Assembly (NCBI RefSeq): GCF_901709675.1
Contig: NC_051098.1
Coordinates: 685,500 to 749,499 of the forward strand
Direction of reading: 5' to 3'
DNA: 64,000 nt
Source: Syngnathus acus
Lineage: Eukaryota > Chordata > Actinopteri > Syngnathiformes > Syngnathidae
Under the pieces are notes generated by a model that was not told the DNA's origin, searched no databases, and was given only the letters and a program-made list of their open reading frames with translations. Positions 10,449-20,820 of this stretch are shown one piece after another. Numbering within the stretch: position 1 is the first letter of the stretch; each line of letters begins with the position of its first letter. Both the position numbers and the translations under genes were made by a program.

Positions 10449-10756
10449 TTGGGATCACAGCAAGACAAACGATTGACCGTGATGGAGAAATTTTTGAGAA
10501 GGGAAAATGCAAATGCCAAAAAGGACCCTAGACAAAATTATGACACAGATAAAGGCCCTAATATGAGTGGTGGACAAAAGGAAAAAGAAAAGACAGTGAG
10601 ATGGAGGCAATACAGTGAAAGCTATCTTTCATTTGGATTCACTTTCAGCTGGGATGCAACGGCACCGAGTCCGCTGTGCTTGGTATGTGGTGAGAATATG
10701 TCCAATAGCGCCATGGTGCCAAGCAAGCCTAAAGGCCATCTCCAAATCAAACACCC
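10449..10756 (+). pseudogene. ZBED/hAT transposase-like gene, N-terminal half, interrupted by provirus
   Basis: An open frame begins near 10449; a methionine at VMEKFLRREN is a plausible start. It contains a BED-type zinc finger (SYLSFGFTFSW, then CLVCGENMSN and HLQIKHP: C-x2-C ... H-x4-H). It is cut after KHP at 10756 by a retroviral LTR, and resumes at 26425 with SVQNKLTGYF. The family is the hAT/Buster-related ZBED5/FAM200-like group (recalled, not searched). Residues read through the LTR after KHP are not part of the protein. Confidence 0.75.
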
Positions 10757-11179
10757 TGTTAGGGTGGTGCTCACTCTAACTTATTTTGCAAGAACCACAC
10801 AGGAGACCAGTAAGTCTTTTTAGACACCTGCAGGTGGAGAGTCCATTCGTCGCTGTGCTTACAGCGATGGTCGAATGAGATCTGACTCTGGCCTCATGCA
10901 GGAGCATTTTTATTGAGAGAAACAGAGTGGGGTTGAGAGTGGGGGGTGTGGTGGACAGGATGGGTGAAGCCCCTGGCCTGCTGATAAAAGCATAGCAGGG
11001 GGTCTTTTACGACGTTGTGTAAACAAAGCAACTTTGATTGCCTCTCTGCAGCTAGTCAATCAGTTCAAAAGATCTTAGCACTTTGTTCTACTACTTTGTT
11101 AAACAGACAAGCTAGGTAAATTATTACAGGTTACATTCCAACATAATCATACGATGAAGATAATCTGTTAACCCTAACA
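10757..11179 (-). repeat. Proviral 3' LTR
   Basis: This 423-bp LTR begins TGTTAGGGTGGTGCTC and ends CCCTAACA, with perfect 8-bp terminal inversion. TTTATT at 10909-10914 is AATAAA on the proviral strand. It is nearly identical to 25991-26419 apart from small indels. Confidence 0.9.
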
Positions 11180-11196
11180 TATCCCTCCTGTTTTAT
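11180..11196 (-). other. Polypurine tract of the provirus
   Basis: Minus-strand sequence AAAACAGGAGGGATA lies directly against the LTR's TG, the expected position for priming of plus-strand DNA synthesis. Confidence 0.6.
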
Positions 11197-12136
11197 CATA
11201 TGATTATGCCAAACCCGATCAATCAAACATAAGTAAGAAAATACAATAACAGCAATAATTCCCAGTGAAGATGAGGTTTTTCCTCAATGCTCCAGTCCAA
11301 ATTTTGTGTGAGTTAAAAACCTGCGGCTAGATATTATTTTGCAGGAAAAGCCTCACATGGTCCCTCTGCCTTAGGCGACCAGAATGTTATCAATAACAAC
11401 AGTTCAAGATAAAAATGCCGTGATTGTTCAGCCGTTGGGGGCTTGGCACGCCCACTGGTGGAGGGCGAGCACAATTCTCACCCCCTTCGCAGCTCTGTTC
11501 CGTCCGGGGAGAACTTGGAAATATCTGCTGCGTGGTCGTTGTCTTCAGTCGCTCAGGGTGGACCACCTGGCCACCAAGGGGGAAGAGGATTATTTTGCCT
11601 CTGTTTGAACTGGGGGCGGGGACGCTGTCCATGGCGGATCTGGTTCCTTGCAGGAACCCTTCACTGGGGCGCACTGGGACAGATGATACCACATATCTCC
11701 ATCAATTCTGAGTCCTTACTTCACGTGCTCCTCTTTTCAATGTTTTGGTTGTCCTGGTTACAGAGGCGTTGCTACACTAACGGGAGGGGAGATTGTGTCT
11801 GTAGCAACGCTGATTAGCTAAGGAATGTAGTGTGGTGTGAATTAGCACTTCATTGTCGGCCCGTGACCCCCGCAGAATTTGTCCTCTTTCCTCAACCAGC
11901 TGTTCTTCTCTCATGGTTGGCTGACTCGTCCTCGAGTGTGATCAGATAACTTGAATTGCCGCTTTCCTGTGGAACAATGCAACTAAACCTTGGCTAACTC
12001 TACTTGGTAAATTAACACACAATAATAATAAGTAACTTGTCCTAAACACTAAAACAAAGGTTAAGTAAATGTAAGGTAACTGGTGTGCAGGTCCTTAAAC
12101 AAACATTGAGTAAATATAGGACAACTTGTACGCAAC
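11197..12136. other. Proviral 3' region without a recognised gene
   Basis: Several overlapping open frames exist on both strands (for example minus 11390-11692, 100 residues). None carries a domain I recognise, and several frames are open together because the sequence is GC-rich. It may be 3' untranslated proviral sequence or an unrecognised accessory segment. Confidence 0.35.
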
Positions 12137-12394
12137 TACCGTAATTTTCGGACTATAAGTCGCGGTTTTTTTCATAGTTTGGGTGGGGGGGCGACTTATA
12201 CTCAGGAGCGACTTATGTGTTTTTTTTCAAACATTTTCAAAAAAGAAAATGAAACCGCGATAAACGAACCGCAATGTAGCAAGGGATTACTGTAATTTGA
12301 ATTTCAAGTGACGTCAGCAGCGCGACGTCAGCAGCGCGACGGCAGCAGCGCGACGCGGCGTTGTTTACATAAAGGACAAAGATTGACTCGACGG

Positions 12395-12670
12395 AGCTTT
12401 CTTTCACTTCCGTGGATTGAAGTCGGGGGCCGGCGCTCGGCCGGGTGGCTGTCCAGGGACGGTGGATGGAGCTCGGACAATGCTTTTACGCACGCCCGGT
12501 CCTACTCTACCGAGCTGTCTTTCAGCTCCGTGGATGGAAGTCGAGGGCCGGCGCTCAGCCGGGTGGCTGTCCGGGGACGGTGGATGGGGCTCGGTCATGG
12601 CTTTTACGCACGCCCGGTCCTATTGTATTGAGCTCTCTTCCACTTCCGTGGCTGGAAGTCCACGCCGCCA
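12395..12670. repeat. Minisatellite, about 117-bp unit (element-internal)
   Basis: GC-rich units contain ATGGCTTTTACGCACGCCCGG ... GGTGGCTGTCCGGGGACGG, with unit starts near 12480 and 12597. The same unit is repeated at 32830-33180 in the sister element. Open frames across it on both strands encode repetitive peptides only. Confidence 0.75.
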
Positions 12671-13387
12671 CACGCCTGGAAGTTTGTTTTGTTAAATAAA
12701 GAGCCGTTTACCAAACCCACGTCTTTCCTTGAACTTTAACGCTACAATATAGTTATATAGTAGATCTCTGGAATAACGACGAGGCTGACGTCAGGGCGCA
12801 CGCACGCGCGGCGTTGTTGACAAAGGACGAGGAATTTGATCGATGGATTTAATGATTTAGAGTGCACAGATGGTTTGATAACATTATTGCTTATATAATA
12901 GTTATTTGATATATAATTTATATATCGTTATATGGGCCTGTGGAATATTTTTAAGTGCAAGAGCCGTCAGCGGCGCGCACGCATTGTTGACAAAGGACGA
13001 TTGATGGATTTAATGAATTGGAGTGACACAGATGGTTTTATTAACGTGTTATTATGTAATAGGTGTCTTTTAATAACTCTGAATTTACGTCAGGGCCGTT
13101 CTCAGCTCTTAGTTTGTGTTTATGTCACATTAGCATACCTATCGTCTAAGGCAGTGGTCCCCAACCTTTTTTGCACCACGGACCGGTTACGTGTCAGAAA
13201 TATTTTCGCGGACCGGCCTTTATATAAATAAATATATTTATATATTTATTATTTAAATATTTATATATATAAATAGGATGAAATAAAATGATACGACTGG
13301 CATACACAACAATATAACACCACATAAAAAATAAAACGTTGAATTAGTGGGAGCACCGGGCTCTTTTCTCAGAAATGAGCCGTTCCC

Positions 13388-13801
13388 ACAGAGGCGTAGC
13401 CAGGAATTTCCAGTAGGGGCGCACGCCACACAGGAAAAAAATCGAACATCACAGAGGAGTAGCCAAGCCGGGCGTGCCGGGGCGGCGCCCCGGTTAGGAT
13501 CTCCCTGCGCCCCGGTTGTATAAAAAAAAAAAGAAAAGAAAAAAATCGAGCTTTTCGATTCTTCATTTTCATGCCGTTTTTTTCTTTCGGTCTTGCGCGA
13601 ATGTGCTGCGCTATTCTATGTGCGCGATGTTATCCATTCACCCGTTTGCCTCCCGGACGTTGTTTTAGCGATCAGCGAACGGCGTGGGTGATGTTCGATT
13701 TTTTTCCTGTGGGCGTGCGCCCCTACTGGAAAAATTCCTGGCTACGCCTCTGAACATCACCCACGCCGCCCCGGCTCGCCCCGGCTTGGCTACACCTCTG
13801 C
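13388..13801. repeat. Nested inverted repeats (foldback MITE-like)
   Basis: AGAGGCGTAGCCAGGAATTT at about 13390 is inverted at about 13751. An inner-outer pair, CAGAGGAGTAGCCAAGCCGG at 13453 and CCGGCTTGGCTACACCTCTG ending at 13800, overlaps it. The arms share GGGGCGCACGCC and GATTTTTTTCC blocks. No coding capacity is seen. Confidence 0.65.
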
Positions 13802-13844
13802 GTTCCCATCTAGGCGTAATCGGAGACAATGACACCCGAAGTGG

Positions 13845-14129
13845 TTAAGGTTTGTCTTTAAATGCAGGATGCTTGGTCTCCATGTGCCGAAGCAGGTTTG
13901 AAGGCTTCATTGCCTCGTGAGCTAGCCTTTCGCCACATATGCGGAGTGCACTTGGCGCGTCAGAGTCACCTGTGGCGATAAATCCATATTTTAAGTAGGA
14001 CTCCAGAAATGTTCTTTTAAATGCAGCTTTCCTTTTCTTAGAAGTCGTAGCCTCTTCTTCTTCAGTGTCCTCATTGGACGTTTTTCTCTTTCCGAAGAAG
14101 CTTTCCAAACTTCTCTGTTTCTTGCTCAT
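13845..14129 (-). pseudogene. hAT transposase N-terminal fragment with BED zinc finger
   Basis: A 94-residue frame starts MSKKQRSLESFFGKRK, then an acidic and basic linker (DTEEEEATTSKKRK). A BED-type finger follows (YGFIATGDSDAPSALRICGE, then HMETKHP). The first finger Cys appears replaced (ALRIC). The catalytic RNase-H part is absent, so the host element depends on another source of transposase. Confidence 0.7.
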
Positions 14130-15189
14130 TTTTGCTTGCCTCGCGGGCTTGACTGTGGTGACATGTCACGTGACCGAGACGAGCGCCCTGTGTCAAGAGT
14201 CCTTATTTTTCAGATGCACCGACAGATGTAATTGGGAGAGATTCGCCAAATTTTTTATATTTTTCAAAATAAATTCTTATTATAATTTTTGCTAGCTTTG
14301 CGGGCTCGACTGGGGAAACATGTCACGTGACCGGGACGAGCGTCTTAACCTGAATGAATTGATCGTCAATGAAAAAAAAAAAAAAAAAAGATTTTTTTTT
14401 TTTTTCCTCTGCGGCTCCGCGGCCCGGTACCAAGTGACCCACGGACCGGTACCGGTCCGCGGCCCGGTGGTTGGGGACCACTGGTCTAAGGAGCTCTCTT
14501 CCATTTCCGTGGCTGGAAGTCCACGCCGCCACACGCCTGTAAGTTTGTTTTGTTAAATAAAGGGCCGTTTACCAAACCCACGTCTTTCCTTGAACTTTGT
14601 TAACGCTACAATATAGTTATATAGTAGATCTGTGGAGTAACGACGAGGCTGACGTCAGGGCGCACGCACGCGCGGCGTTGTTGACAAAGGACGAGGAATT
14701 TGATCGATGGATTTAATGATTTAGAGTGCACAGATGGTTTGATATCATTATTGCTTATATAATAGTTATTTGATATATAATTTATATATCGTTATATGGG
14801 CCTGTTGAATATTTTGAAGTGCAAGAGCCGTCAGCGGCGCGCACGCATTGTTGACAAAGGACGATTGATGGATTTAATGAATTGGAGTGACACAGATGCT
14901 TTTATTAACGTGTTATTTATGTAATAGTTTTTTGAATAACTCTGAATTTTACGTCAGGGCCGTTCTCAGCTCTTAGTTTGTGTTTATGTCACGTTAGCAT
15001 ACCTATCGTTTAGCCTGTTGTTGCTCGTTCATGACTGTTCTTGGTGTTGGATTTTGTCGAATAAATTGCCCCCCAAAATGCGACTTATACTCCGGAGCGA
15101 CTTATATATGTTTTTTTTCACTTTTTTGGGTATTTTATGGCTGGTGCGACTTATACTCCGGTGCGACTTATAGTCCGAAAATTACGGTA

Positions 15190-15662
15190 CTTCAAACTGT
15201 ATATAACACTTAACAAAGAAAAACAGTTCCGATCAACAACAATCTATGAACCAAACCTACAGTTAACTAAAAGGAATGAAGTTTCTTTGAACCAAATAAG
15301 AACATTTCGCCTATGCAAATAAGCTCTGCTCATTGTCAGTGAAGGCCTCTTACAGGAACAAAAACACACACACACAACATAAGGACAGGAAGGATACATA
15401 TGGCTGATAAGGATCAAAAGACATCCCTGTCACTAAAGAGGAAGAACCTAGATAAAAGGAAAGTCATAAACTCGTAAAGACAAGGCCTCCAGGTCTGGCA
15501 GGCCAAGGCTTCACTTAAATTATTATTATCCTGTTTATCACAAATTTGCTCAATCTTTACATTACCAAAAACAACCACTTCTCTCGATTTTCAGGTGTCG
15601 GATCACAAGTATGAACACAAATACGTATATTTACACCAAAAAGGATAAATGTTGCGACATCA
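15190..15662. other. Proviral sequence downstream of env
   Basis: No coding region is recognised. There is a short CACACA run at 15365. This is between the env end and the TA-flanked insertion, so it is residual proviral 3' sequence. Confidence 0.35.
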
Positions 15663-16700
15663 TCATTCGGAAATACACAGATCTGGGAAAAAGTCTGTAA
15701 ACTCAAGTGCAAAAATTGCATCATCATCATCGTTATCATCAACATGCTGGCGTTCAGACATTAGGCATACCCGGGCCATCTCGTCTTCCATGGGCGATAT
15801 TGCTGTGATGAGACGATTAAACAGAGCACGCAGACATGGAATACAACAACATCCACACAAGGTGAGTATAGCAGTAAATACCGCAACTGATATTATAATT
15901 GAGGACACAAGGGCTTTATACTTCCCAAAGGCATCCATCCAGTTGTCCCACATCGATGTGTCCACACCAGTGCTCTTTCATCCTCATGTTGAGGGATCGC
16001 AGGCCTGCAATGGCTTTCGTCAGGCTCCCATCAGGGGCGGTGTTGTTGGGGATGAAGGTACAGCATTGTTCTCCGAACATTGCACAGACCCCTCCTTTCT
16101 CAGACAACAACATATCAAGAGCAATGCGATTCTGGAAGGCCATTAGGGAAGTTGTGGCTAGCTGTTCATGCACTGCCTCAAGCCCCGCTTGTGTCCAATT
16201 GCCCAATTTTTGCACGTTGTAATGGATGTAATTTATCCTGTCTATGTTTTTGTTTATCGTACACCACCAGCAAATGGAAGACTCCCATCCTGCTACAATT
16301 TGGTCAATTAATTCTTAATAATCAGGAACTCCTCTGGGGACTCCAATTGCATCAATTTCAGTCAGATCGTCGCCTCTCAAATTTAAAGACATTTTGGTTT
16401 TTTCCAGCTTTTTCCCAGATCTTGGCATGTCGATACATATACAATCTTGGTTGACTACATTCTCTAAAAGCAATGGTTTATTTTCTTTTTTTTTTCTTCT
16501 TTTCCCTCTCAACGGATATTATATATACATAGAACACTCTGTCGCACCTTTCACAATCAGTAGACGTGACAGATTTCACACAATCTTTGGTCAATGGTAA
16601 CGGTACAACATAAAGAATCGGTCGTAAACCCATACATATGACATTCATTATTTTTTCTGTCTTTGCAGCTTGTTTTGCCATTAGCAATCAATTGTTTCTT
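15663..16700 (-). pseudogene. Endogenous retroviral env, transmembrane subunit region, broken
   Basis: Minus-strand frames together look like the 3' part of a gamma/epsilon-type env. Upstream pieces are at 16687-16315. A frame at 16215-15916 carries the conserved TM core, with an NRIALDMLL stretch, the CX6CC motif (CAMFGEQCC), and a chain-reversal/immunosuppressive-domain-like region. A second, shifted frame (15965-15663) holds the hydrophobic membrane anchor (VSSIIISVAVFTAILTLCG) with cysteines CCC, and a cytoplasmic tail rich in Asp. The frame breaks near 15916-15965 and near 16215-16315, and surface-subunit sequence is mostly missing, so it is non-functional. Confidence 0.75.
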
Positions 16701-16739
16701 TTACCAGTTACTCTTATAGTCACCTGAAACAAACTATCC

Positions 16740-17041
16740 ACATTCATTTTAGAGATATTGATTCCATTCTTTAACATCTACAGCGGTTGTTGACAAAGTA
16801 TTATTTCTTTACATAATGTTTTTGCCACTGTTAAGGCATTCAGTGTTTATTTTGAAGCCAATTCAATCCATTTTGAGAATGCATCTATTATGACCAGGCA
16901 TTATAACCCTGTGGATTGAGTTTAGCACATGTTAAACAAGCTCTACAATTTTTATAATATAAATGTTTTGAATATGAATCAAATCCATATGTTGTATAAA
17001 GCTGACTGAACTGCCCTTTCATCCCCCCTGTTGAGCCATGT
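16740..17041 (-). pseudogene. Retroviral pol integrase remnant
   Basis: Minus-strand translation shows an HHCC zinc-binding region (THGSTGG ... CRACLTC, then AKLNPQG). It is followed directly by core-domain-like LVIIDAFSKWIEL, with an Asp in the usual first catalytic position, and VAKTLCKEII after a stop. The short spacing between the zinc region and the core indicates an internal deletion. The hAT element 17050-19487 interrupts it; further pol-like sequence lies at about 19496-19790 (for example DETKFERWKELAFWNW). Confidence 0.6.
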
Positions 17042-17108
17042 GTCTACACCAGGGGTGTCCAAACTACGGCCCGCGGGCCGCCAGTTTTTATTGGCCCGCA
17101 GCAAAGAA

Positions 17109-17815
17109 GAAGTACTGGGCAGGCTAACGAGTTAGCGGAAAGATGCTAATTCGCGATCGTGCTAACACTCGCAAACTGACCTCTAAAGGAAATTAAATGA
17201 ACATTTGGAGCAATACTACATTGTCCTAAAGGTTAGACACATGTGATCATTCATTTCTCTTGTTAGGAGACACACTTACATCGCCAATGACTCCTGTACC
17301 ACTGTAACCGACATATGTACAAGAACGTAAAAAAGGAAGTGGTATCGCCTGAAAACGGCCTTCAAAATAAATCACCCTACCTCAAATCAAAGCATGGCTG
17401 AATAACATAAATAACATGGAGAATTCTTAACACAAACTGTAAATATGTTTTTAGAACAACTTTTATTATTATACATTTATTTTATAACAAGGTAGAAGTG
17501 TACATACTGTAAATATGTTCTTAGAACTCTTTTATTATTATAACAATTTTCTATAACATGGTACAACACTGTAAATATGTTTTTAGAACTCTTATTATAA
17601 TAACCTTTTTTTTTAAAAAAAAGGTACAAGTGCAGGTACACTGCAATTGTGTGGGCACTCCTTGCCTTCTGCTGGCGTATGGGCAAGTTTTGTGCCATAA
17701 TTCCTCAATTTAGAAGTTTTATTTTGACTTTTAATTATTTTTTTCAATTTGGGAAAAAAATCCGCGATGTAGTGAAACCGCGATAAACAAACCGTGATGT
17801 AGCGAGGGATTACTG
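17109..17815. mobile_element. 5'-truncated copy of the CAGTAATCCCTCG MITE
   Basis: From AAGAAGTACTGGGCAGGCTA to AGCGAGGGATTACTG it matches the right three-quarters of the complete copy at 61672-62588. It includes three tandem 'GTAAATATGTTTTTAGAAC' blocks (17440-17600). The left TIR is missing. Confidence 0.7.
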
Positions 17816-17825
17816 TGCATCACTG

Positions 17826-18108
17826 AAAATCAAGGCAATTGTGTTTGTCTAATTTGTAAAGAGACGGTTGCCTTGTTTAAGGATTTCAACTTAAAGAGAC
17901 ACTATCAGACTAAACATGCGAACACAAACGACCAGCTAACAGGGAGTGACCGCGCTGATAAAGTGAAGCAGCTCCAAGCTGAACTGGCATCACAACAGCG
18001 ATTCTTCACACGGGACTGTGAGTCAAAAATAAATATTACTAAAGCAAGCTACGAAGTGGCCATTTTAAGACTGTTGATGTTATGGACCTCTAGACCTGAC
18101 ACAAACTA
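17826..18108 (+). pseudogene. hAT transposase fragment (Charlie/GTF2IRD2-like finger region)
   Basis: The frame reads CLICKETVALFKDFNLKRH followed by TKHAN, a BED/C2H2-like finger (C-x2-C ... H-x5-H), then a coiled-coil-like stretch (DRADKVKQLQAELASQQRF). It ends where the TA-flanked element is inserted at 18109. No catalytic domain follows. Confidence 0.6.
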
Positions 18109-18917
18109 CCGTTTTTTTCCGTGTATAATACGCCCCCATGTATAATACGCACCCTAACAATGGCATGTTGATGCTGGAAAAAAGCCTGTACCCATGTATA
18201 ATACGCACCCAATTTTTTATTTTTTTTTTATTTTTATTTTTTTTAGTTTATTTATTTATTTATTTTTTTTTTAAAGTCCCAATGATCGTCACACACGCAG
18301 GGAGGCAATGGGTCCCATTTTTATAGTCTTTGGTATGGTCTTAACTAGGCTGGATGTTTTTTTTTTGTTGGCGTTGATTTCTCCGACTGCCCATAAAGGC
18401 ACCACCGCGATCAGATGAAAAGAGAGGAAAGTGACGTGCGGACATGTGAAAAAGGCGGCTCTGTATGGGAGAGACGTTGAAGAGGAATAAAAACACCCTT
18501 GGAAACCAAAACTTGCCCCTCGTCGTGACTCGGAGCCGCAACAAATGTTTCGGATTTGTGTAGGGTACATTGTGACAGCAAACGAGCAGGTGATCGAGCA
18601 AGCGTCTGATACGAGAGCATTGCGTTCGTATGGAGCGTGTTTGAAGTGAACAGCAGAGACGAAAGGAACAAGGCAAAGTGTTGTGAAATAAAATATTACC
18701 TGTAATACGCATTTTGTTATTTGCTGATTGTATTAAACTATCACATTCATTGTCAGTCAAGAAGAGAAGAGGACTATTATCCCTTCTTTGACGAAATGAC
18801 CAGAGCACAGTACAAACACACTATTGTTCTTTCGGTATTTATTCAACCCACATTCTTTCACAACATGACAAGAAGAGAACAATACATAAATCAATACTCG
18901 TACCAGTACCATGATTT

Positions 18918-18951
<34 letters not shown>

Positions 18952-19061
18952 AAATTAAAAAAAAAAAATTAAAAAAAAATTGTACCCATGTATAATGCGC
19001 ACCCCAGATTTTAGGACAATAAATTAGTTAAATTTTGCGTATTATACACGGAAAAAAACGG
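18109..19061 (-). mobile_element. TA-flanked CCGTTTTTTTCC element, copy 2
   Basis: This 953-bp element runs from CCGTTTTTTTCCGTGTATAATACG to CGTATTATACACGGAAAAAAACGG with TA at both flanks. It is nearly identical over its core to the + strand copy at 50339-51027. It contains the same shortened SINE piece (about 18276-18345) and an A-rich expansion (18921-18980). Confidence 0.8.
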
Positions 19062-19893
19062 TATTATTTTCTGAAAGATAATGTAAATGACAAGAGCAAA
19101 ATTCACTAGTTTTAAGTTTTAATAATAACAGACACCTTTGCATTACTTATAACTCCCATTTAAAATGTTCATGAGGCAAAAGTAATTTTAAACTCATGTA
19201 AATTTAAGGTATTTCATACAGTTTGTTCAATGTTATCTGACTCTTCAGATATGAATGAAAGGCAGAATTTGTGTTTTTAGAGTTGTTCACATCTGCCTGA
19301 GTGCCTCATATTTGGTTATTTTGTCATTTGAAAAATAAAGACAATTGTGACAATGAAATTTGTTTTATAACAGTGTGTATTTGCATGACATTTTTGTAGT
19401 TAAAAAATGTCCGAAAAAACTATTGGCCCCCGGGCCCCTTCACTTTATCAAATCTGGCCCTCCTTGCAAAAAGTTTGGACACCCCTAGTCTACACCATGT
19501 GACAACAACACGGCTCAATATCGCTGCCCATTTGTATCGGAATTTTTCCTTTCTCAAGGTGACAAACCAATCCACTAATCGAGAAAAAAAAACCAACAAA
19601 ATAACTGTCAGTAAATTAATATAATAGTTAATTGTTGTTGTTTTTTAACTTTAACTAACTCAATCGCTCCCTTATTCTCAAATTTTAAATTTAGCTTATT
19701 TCATAATTGTTCTTCATCCAATTCCAGAAAGCAAGTTCTTTCCATCTCTCAAATTTTGTTTCATCAAGGCTAGGCATTAATGCAGTGTGGACCAGTTTCT
19801 GCCCATAAACAAATTGCTTGCTTTTTTTCACTTCCTATTTTTACAAAATCGTTTTTGTTTTGCGGTGCAAATCAGATAGACTACAGTCTAGGA

Positions 19894-20820
19894 CAGGGGT
19901 GGCCAACCAGTCAGAGACTAAGAGCCACATTTTTTACTGTGTCATCGCAAAGAGCCACATCATACACATGAGCACACATGAAACACCCCCCCCCCACACA
20001 CACACGCACACAAACATGCACCCCCCCCCTCTGCTCAGCCAAATTTATTGTGTGACATTGTCACGCACCAACATGATAATGACAAATTGACTCCTACAGT
20101 ACTAAAACCACAGACCAAAGACCACATTTTCAACAATGAACATTGTGTGCATTGTCTCACACAGACAAACTCTCAGTTCAACAAATTCCACAAACAAAAA
20201 CATAAGTTTTTTCACTTACTATGTGTGGCGGGACAGACCATTCGTTTTAGTTTGTCGTTTTCAGGAGACAAGATTTCAATAACGTCACTGAGGCATATTT
20301 TAACGAACTCCACTTCATTGTATGGCTTTTTAGCCCGTGCAATGTTCCAAGCCAGTTGAAACAATGCAAGTGTGACCGTCTCTGAGTGCTTCGTAATTTT
20401 TTTGAAAAAACTGTACCTATTTTTCTGCCTGACTTTTCAAAGTCTCCAAACTTGTGCTTGCGAAATTCAGTCCCTTTTGCAAAGTCCTTATCGATATTGG
20501 CATGAAGTGAGCTGAAGTGGTGCTGACTATTTGAAGCTTTTAAATGCGCCAATGACGTCCGACATATCAGGCAGAATGGCTTGCCATAGCGTTCAACAAA
20601 AAACAACTTTAACTCTGTTAAAAACGTCCTGTGTTCATCGTCATATATTCGTTTAGCTGTGCATTTCTTCCTTGCCATTTTGGCAAGCGTCTTGTCAGCT
20701 TTTCTGGACCTAATGGGCCCCCGTAGTCACAGTCGCCATTCATTAAAAAGCCAGCAAAACCAATCGCTCTGTTTGTCCCTCCTCCTTTGCGGGATTTCAC
20801 CTCATGCGCATGCGCGTTTG
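19894..20820 (-). mobile_element. hAT element (CAGGGGTGGCCAACC TIR), truncated
   Basis: It begins CAGGGGTGGCCAACCAGTCAG, preceded by GTCTAGGA, and closely matches the complete element at 52192-53304 until 20820, where a LINE fragment takes over. A transposase N-terminal fragment (minus, 20678-20247) starts MARKKCTAKRIYDDEHR. It has a finger-like FCLICRTSLAH ... HFSSLH and then a frame shift. Confidence 0.75.

Larger units (their letters stand above)
13152..14483. mobile_element. hAT element with CAGTGGTCCCCAACC TIRs and 8-bp target duplication
   Basis: It begins CAGTGGTCCCCAACC and ends GGTTGGGGACCACTG. The flanks are identical GTCTAAGG at 13144-13151 and 14484-14491. It contains a BED-finger fragment of its transposase (13845-14129, minus) and a foldback insertion (13388-13801). 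It is inserted in the TA-flanked element 12139-15187. Confidence 0.85.
12139..15187. mobile_element. TA-flanked CCGTAATTTTCGG element carrying a minisatellite and a hAT insertion
   Basis: The TIRs are CCGTAATTTTCGGACTATAAG on the left and its reverse complement ending ATTACGG at 15187, with TA on both sides (12137-12138, 15188-15189). The internal part has GACGTCAGC/GCGCACGC blocks and a tandem repeat. A hAT element (13152-14483) is inserted. After removing it the element is about 1.7 kb, similar to the 1418-bp copy at 32478-33895. Just inside the left TIR a segment matches the CAGTAATCCCTTGC MITE terminus. No transposase is encoded. Confidence 0.75.
17050..19487. mobile_element. hAT element with CAGGGGTGTCCAAAC TIRs, 8-bp duplication, two nested insertions
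   Basis: It begins CAGGGGTGTCCAAACTACGG and ends GTTTGGACACCCCTA, flanked by identical GTCTACAC (17042-17049, 19488-19495). A transposase finger fragment is at 17826-18108. Two other elements lie inside: a truncated MITE (17109-17815) and a TA-flanked element (18109-19061). It is inserted in proviral pol. Confidence 0.85.

Noticed and set aside
12308-12699. Three overlapping ORFs rich in Arg/Gly/Trp (also 32764-33273)
   Set aside because: They are translations of the GC-rich minisatellite inside TA-flanked elements.
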